Below are positions 44,970 to 45,165 of a DNA stretch of 45,165 bases, piece after piece; the first letter of the stretch is position 1, and the number at the start of each line of letters is the position of its first letter. The notes beneath the pieces are model-generated. The model was not told the origin of the DNA. It made no database searches and saw only the letters and a list, made by a program, of their open reading frames with translations. The stretch comes from Caryophanales bacterium (GTDB taxonomy: Bacteria; Bacillota; Bacilli; Exiguobacteriales; Exiguobacteriaceae): positions 1 to 45,165 of the forward strand of contig CABIYO010000021.1 in NCBI GenBank assembly GCA_902362975.1, in the 5' to 3' direction. Made by a program: the position numbers and the translations under genes.

Positions 44970-45165
44970 AAATTAAGTGCAACACCCAAAAGTGAACACA
45001 AAAAAAGCCCATGACGCTTTCCTCGTGTAGAATGAAGTCACCACAACACACATTCAGACGGAGGAAATCGCATGAGCTACACCCATCTTACCACAACGGA
45101 ACGCGTGAAAATAGAGACGTATCTGGAGCTTGGGATGTCCATCCGGTCCATCGCGAGACGGCTCG
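44970..45165 (+). mobile_element. left end of an IS30-family element (partial)
   Basis: The stretch around 44974-45003 (aagtgcaacacccaaaag...) is likely the left terminal repeat, followed by the transposase start at 45072. The element runs off the window, so the ends and target duplication cannot be checked. Confidence 0.55.
45072..45165 (+). CDS. IS30-family transposase, N-terminus only
   Basis: ATG 45072 with GGAGGAAA upstream opens MSYTHLTTTERVKIETYLELG... and reaches MSIRSIARRL at the window end. This is the N-terminal helix-turn-helix (RVKIETYLELGMSIRSIARR-type) of IS30-family transposases that binds the terminal repeats. Only 31 codons are visible, so integrity is unknown. Confidence 0.75.
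   Translation, partial: MSYTHLTTTERVKIETYLELGMSIRSIARRL

Overview
The window looks like a chromosomal segment of a low-to-mid GC, facultatively anaerobic member of the Bacillales. The gene set and small details (a full menaquinone cluster, a LiaIHFSR stress operon, a Bacillus-type Fnr with a C-terminal cysteine cluster, PflB/PflA, a ba3-type oxidase, many TTG/GTG starts) fit Exiguobacterium best. The genus is an inference from gene content and style; no search was run.

Layout. 1-1440: a decayed IS200/IS605-type element with a broken tnpB. 1513-7131: an EamA transporter, a P1B-4 metal-efflux ATPase (pfeT type) behind PerR-like and Fur-like boxes, a PfkB-family kinase, a NUDIX hydrolase and a YihY/BrkB membrane protein. 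7170-15915: menaquinone synthesis, with menA (and a beta-carbonic anhydrase) on the minus strand and menF-menD-menH-menB-(terminator)-menE-menC on the plus strand. 15954-20816 (minus): methionine aminopeptidase, a degenerate EAL protein, a small membrane protein, the DEAD-box helicase cshA and a CvfB-type S1 protein. 21110-24655 (plus): three small unknown proteins, plsC and an ABC-F ATPase (YfmR type). 24742-26071 (minus): two adjacent broken genes (quinone-oxidoreductase-like and GNAT). 26068-29549 (minus): liaI-liaH-(terminator)-liaF-liaS-liaR. 29711-32156 (plus): a leader peptide plus a frameshifted rsgA homologue, then mntH. 32215-35234 (minus): pflB-pflA. 35596-37879 (plus): an unknown protein, a YfmL-type helicase and another unknown protein. 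37902-40866 (minus): GntR regulator, ABC ATPase, permease and a secreted protein whose frame breaks at an 8-base homopolymer. 41011-44843 (minus): a uridine-kinase-like protein, a ba3-type oxidase operon and fnr. 45072-end: the start of an IS30-type transposase.

How the genes fit together. Menaquinone is the electron carrier for the respiratory chain, and the ba3-type oxidase is one of its ends. An Fnr-type operator placed like a class II activator site lies in front of the oxidase operon, with fnr itself next door. Pyruvate formate-lyase, with Rex-like and cre-like sites, supplies the fermentative side. pfeT (iron efflux) and mntH (manganese uptake) each carry metal-regulator boxes.

No wholly new multi-gene system stands out. 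The most unusual signals are regulatory: a 22-codon leader peptide with mutually exclusive SD-sequestering helices before rsgA, a terminator-like hairpin in the cshA leader, an intrinsic terminator ending at the menE ribosome binding site, and a homopolymer frameshift in the ABC-linked secreted protein.
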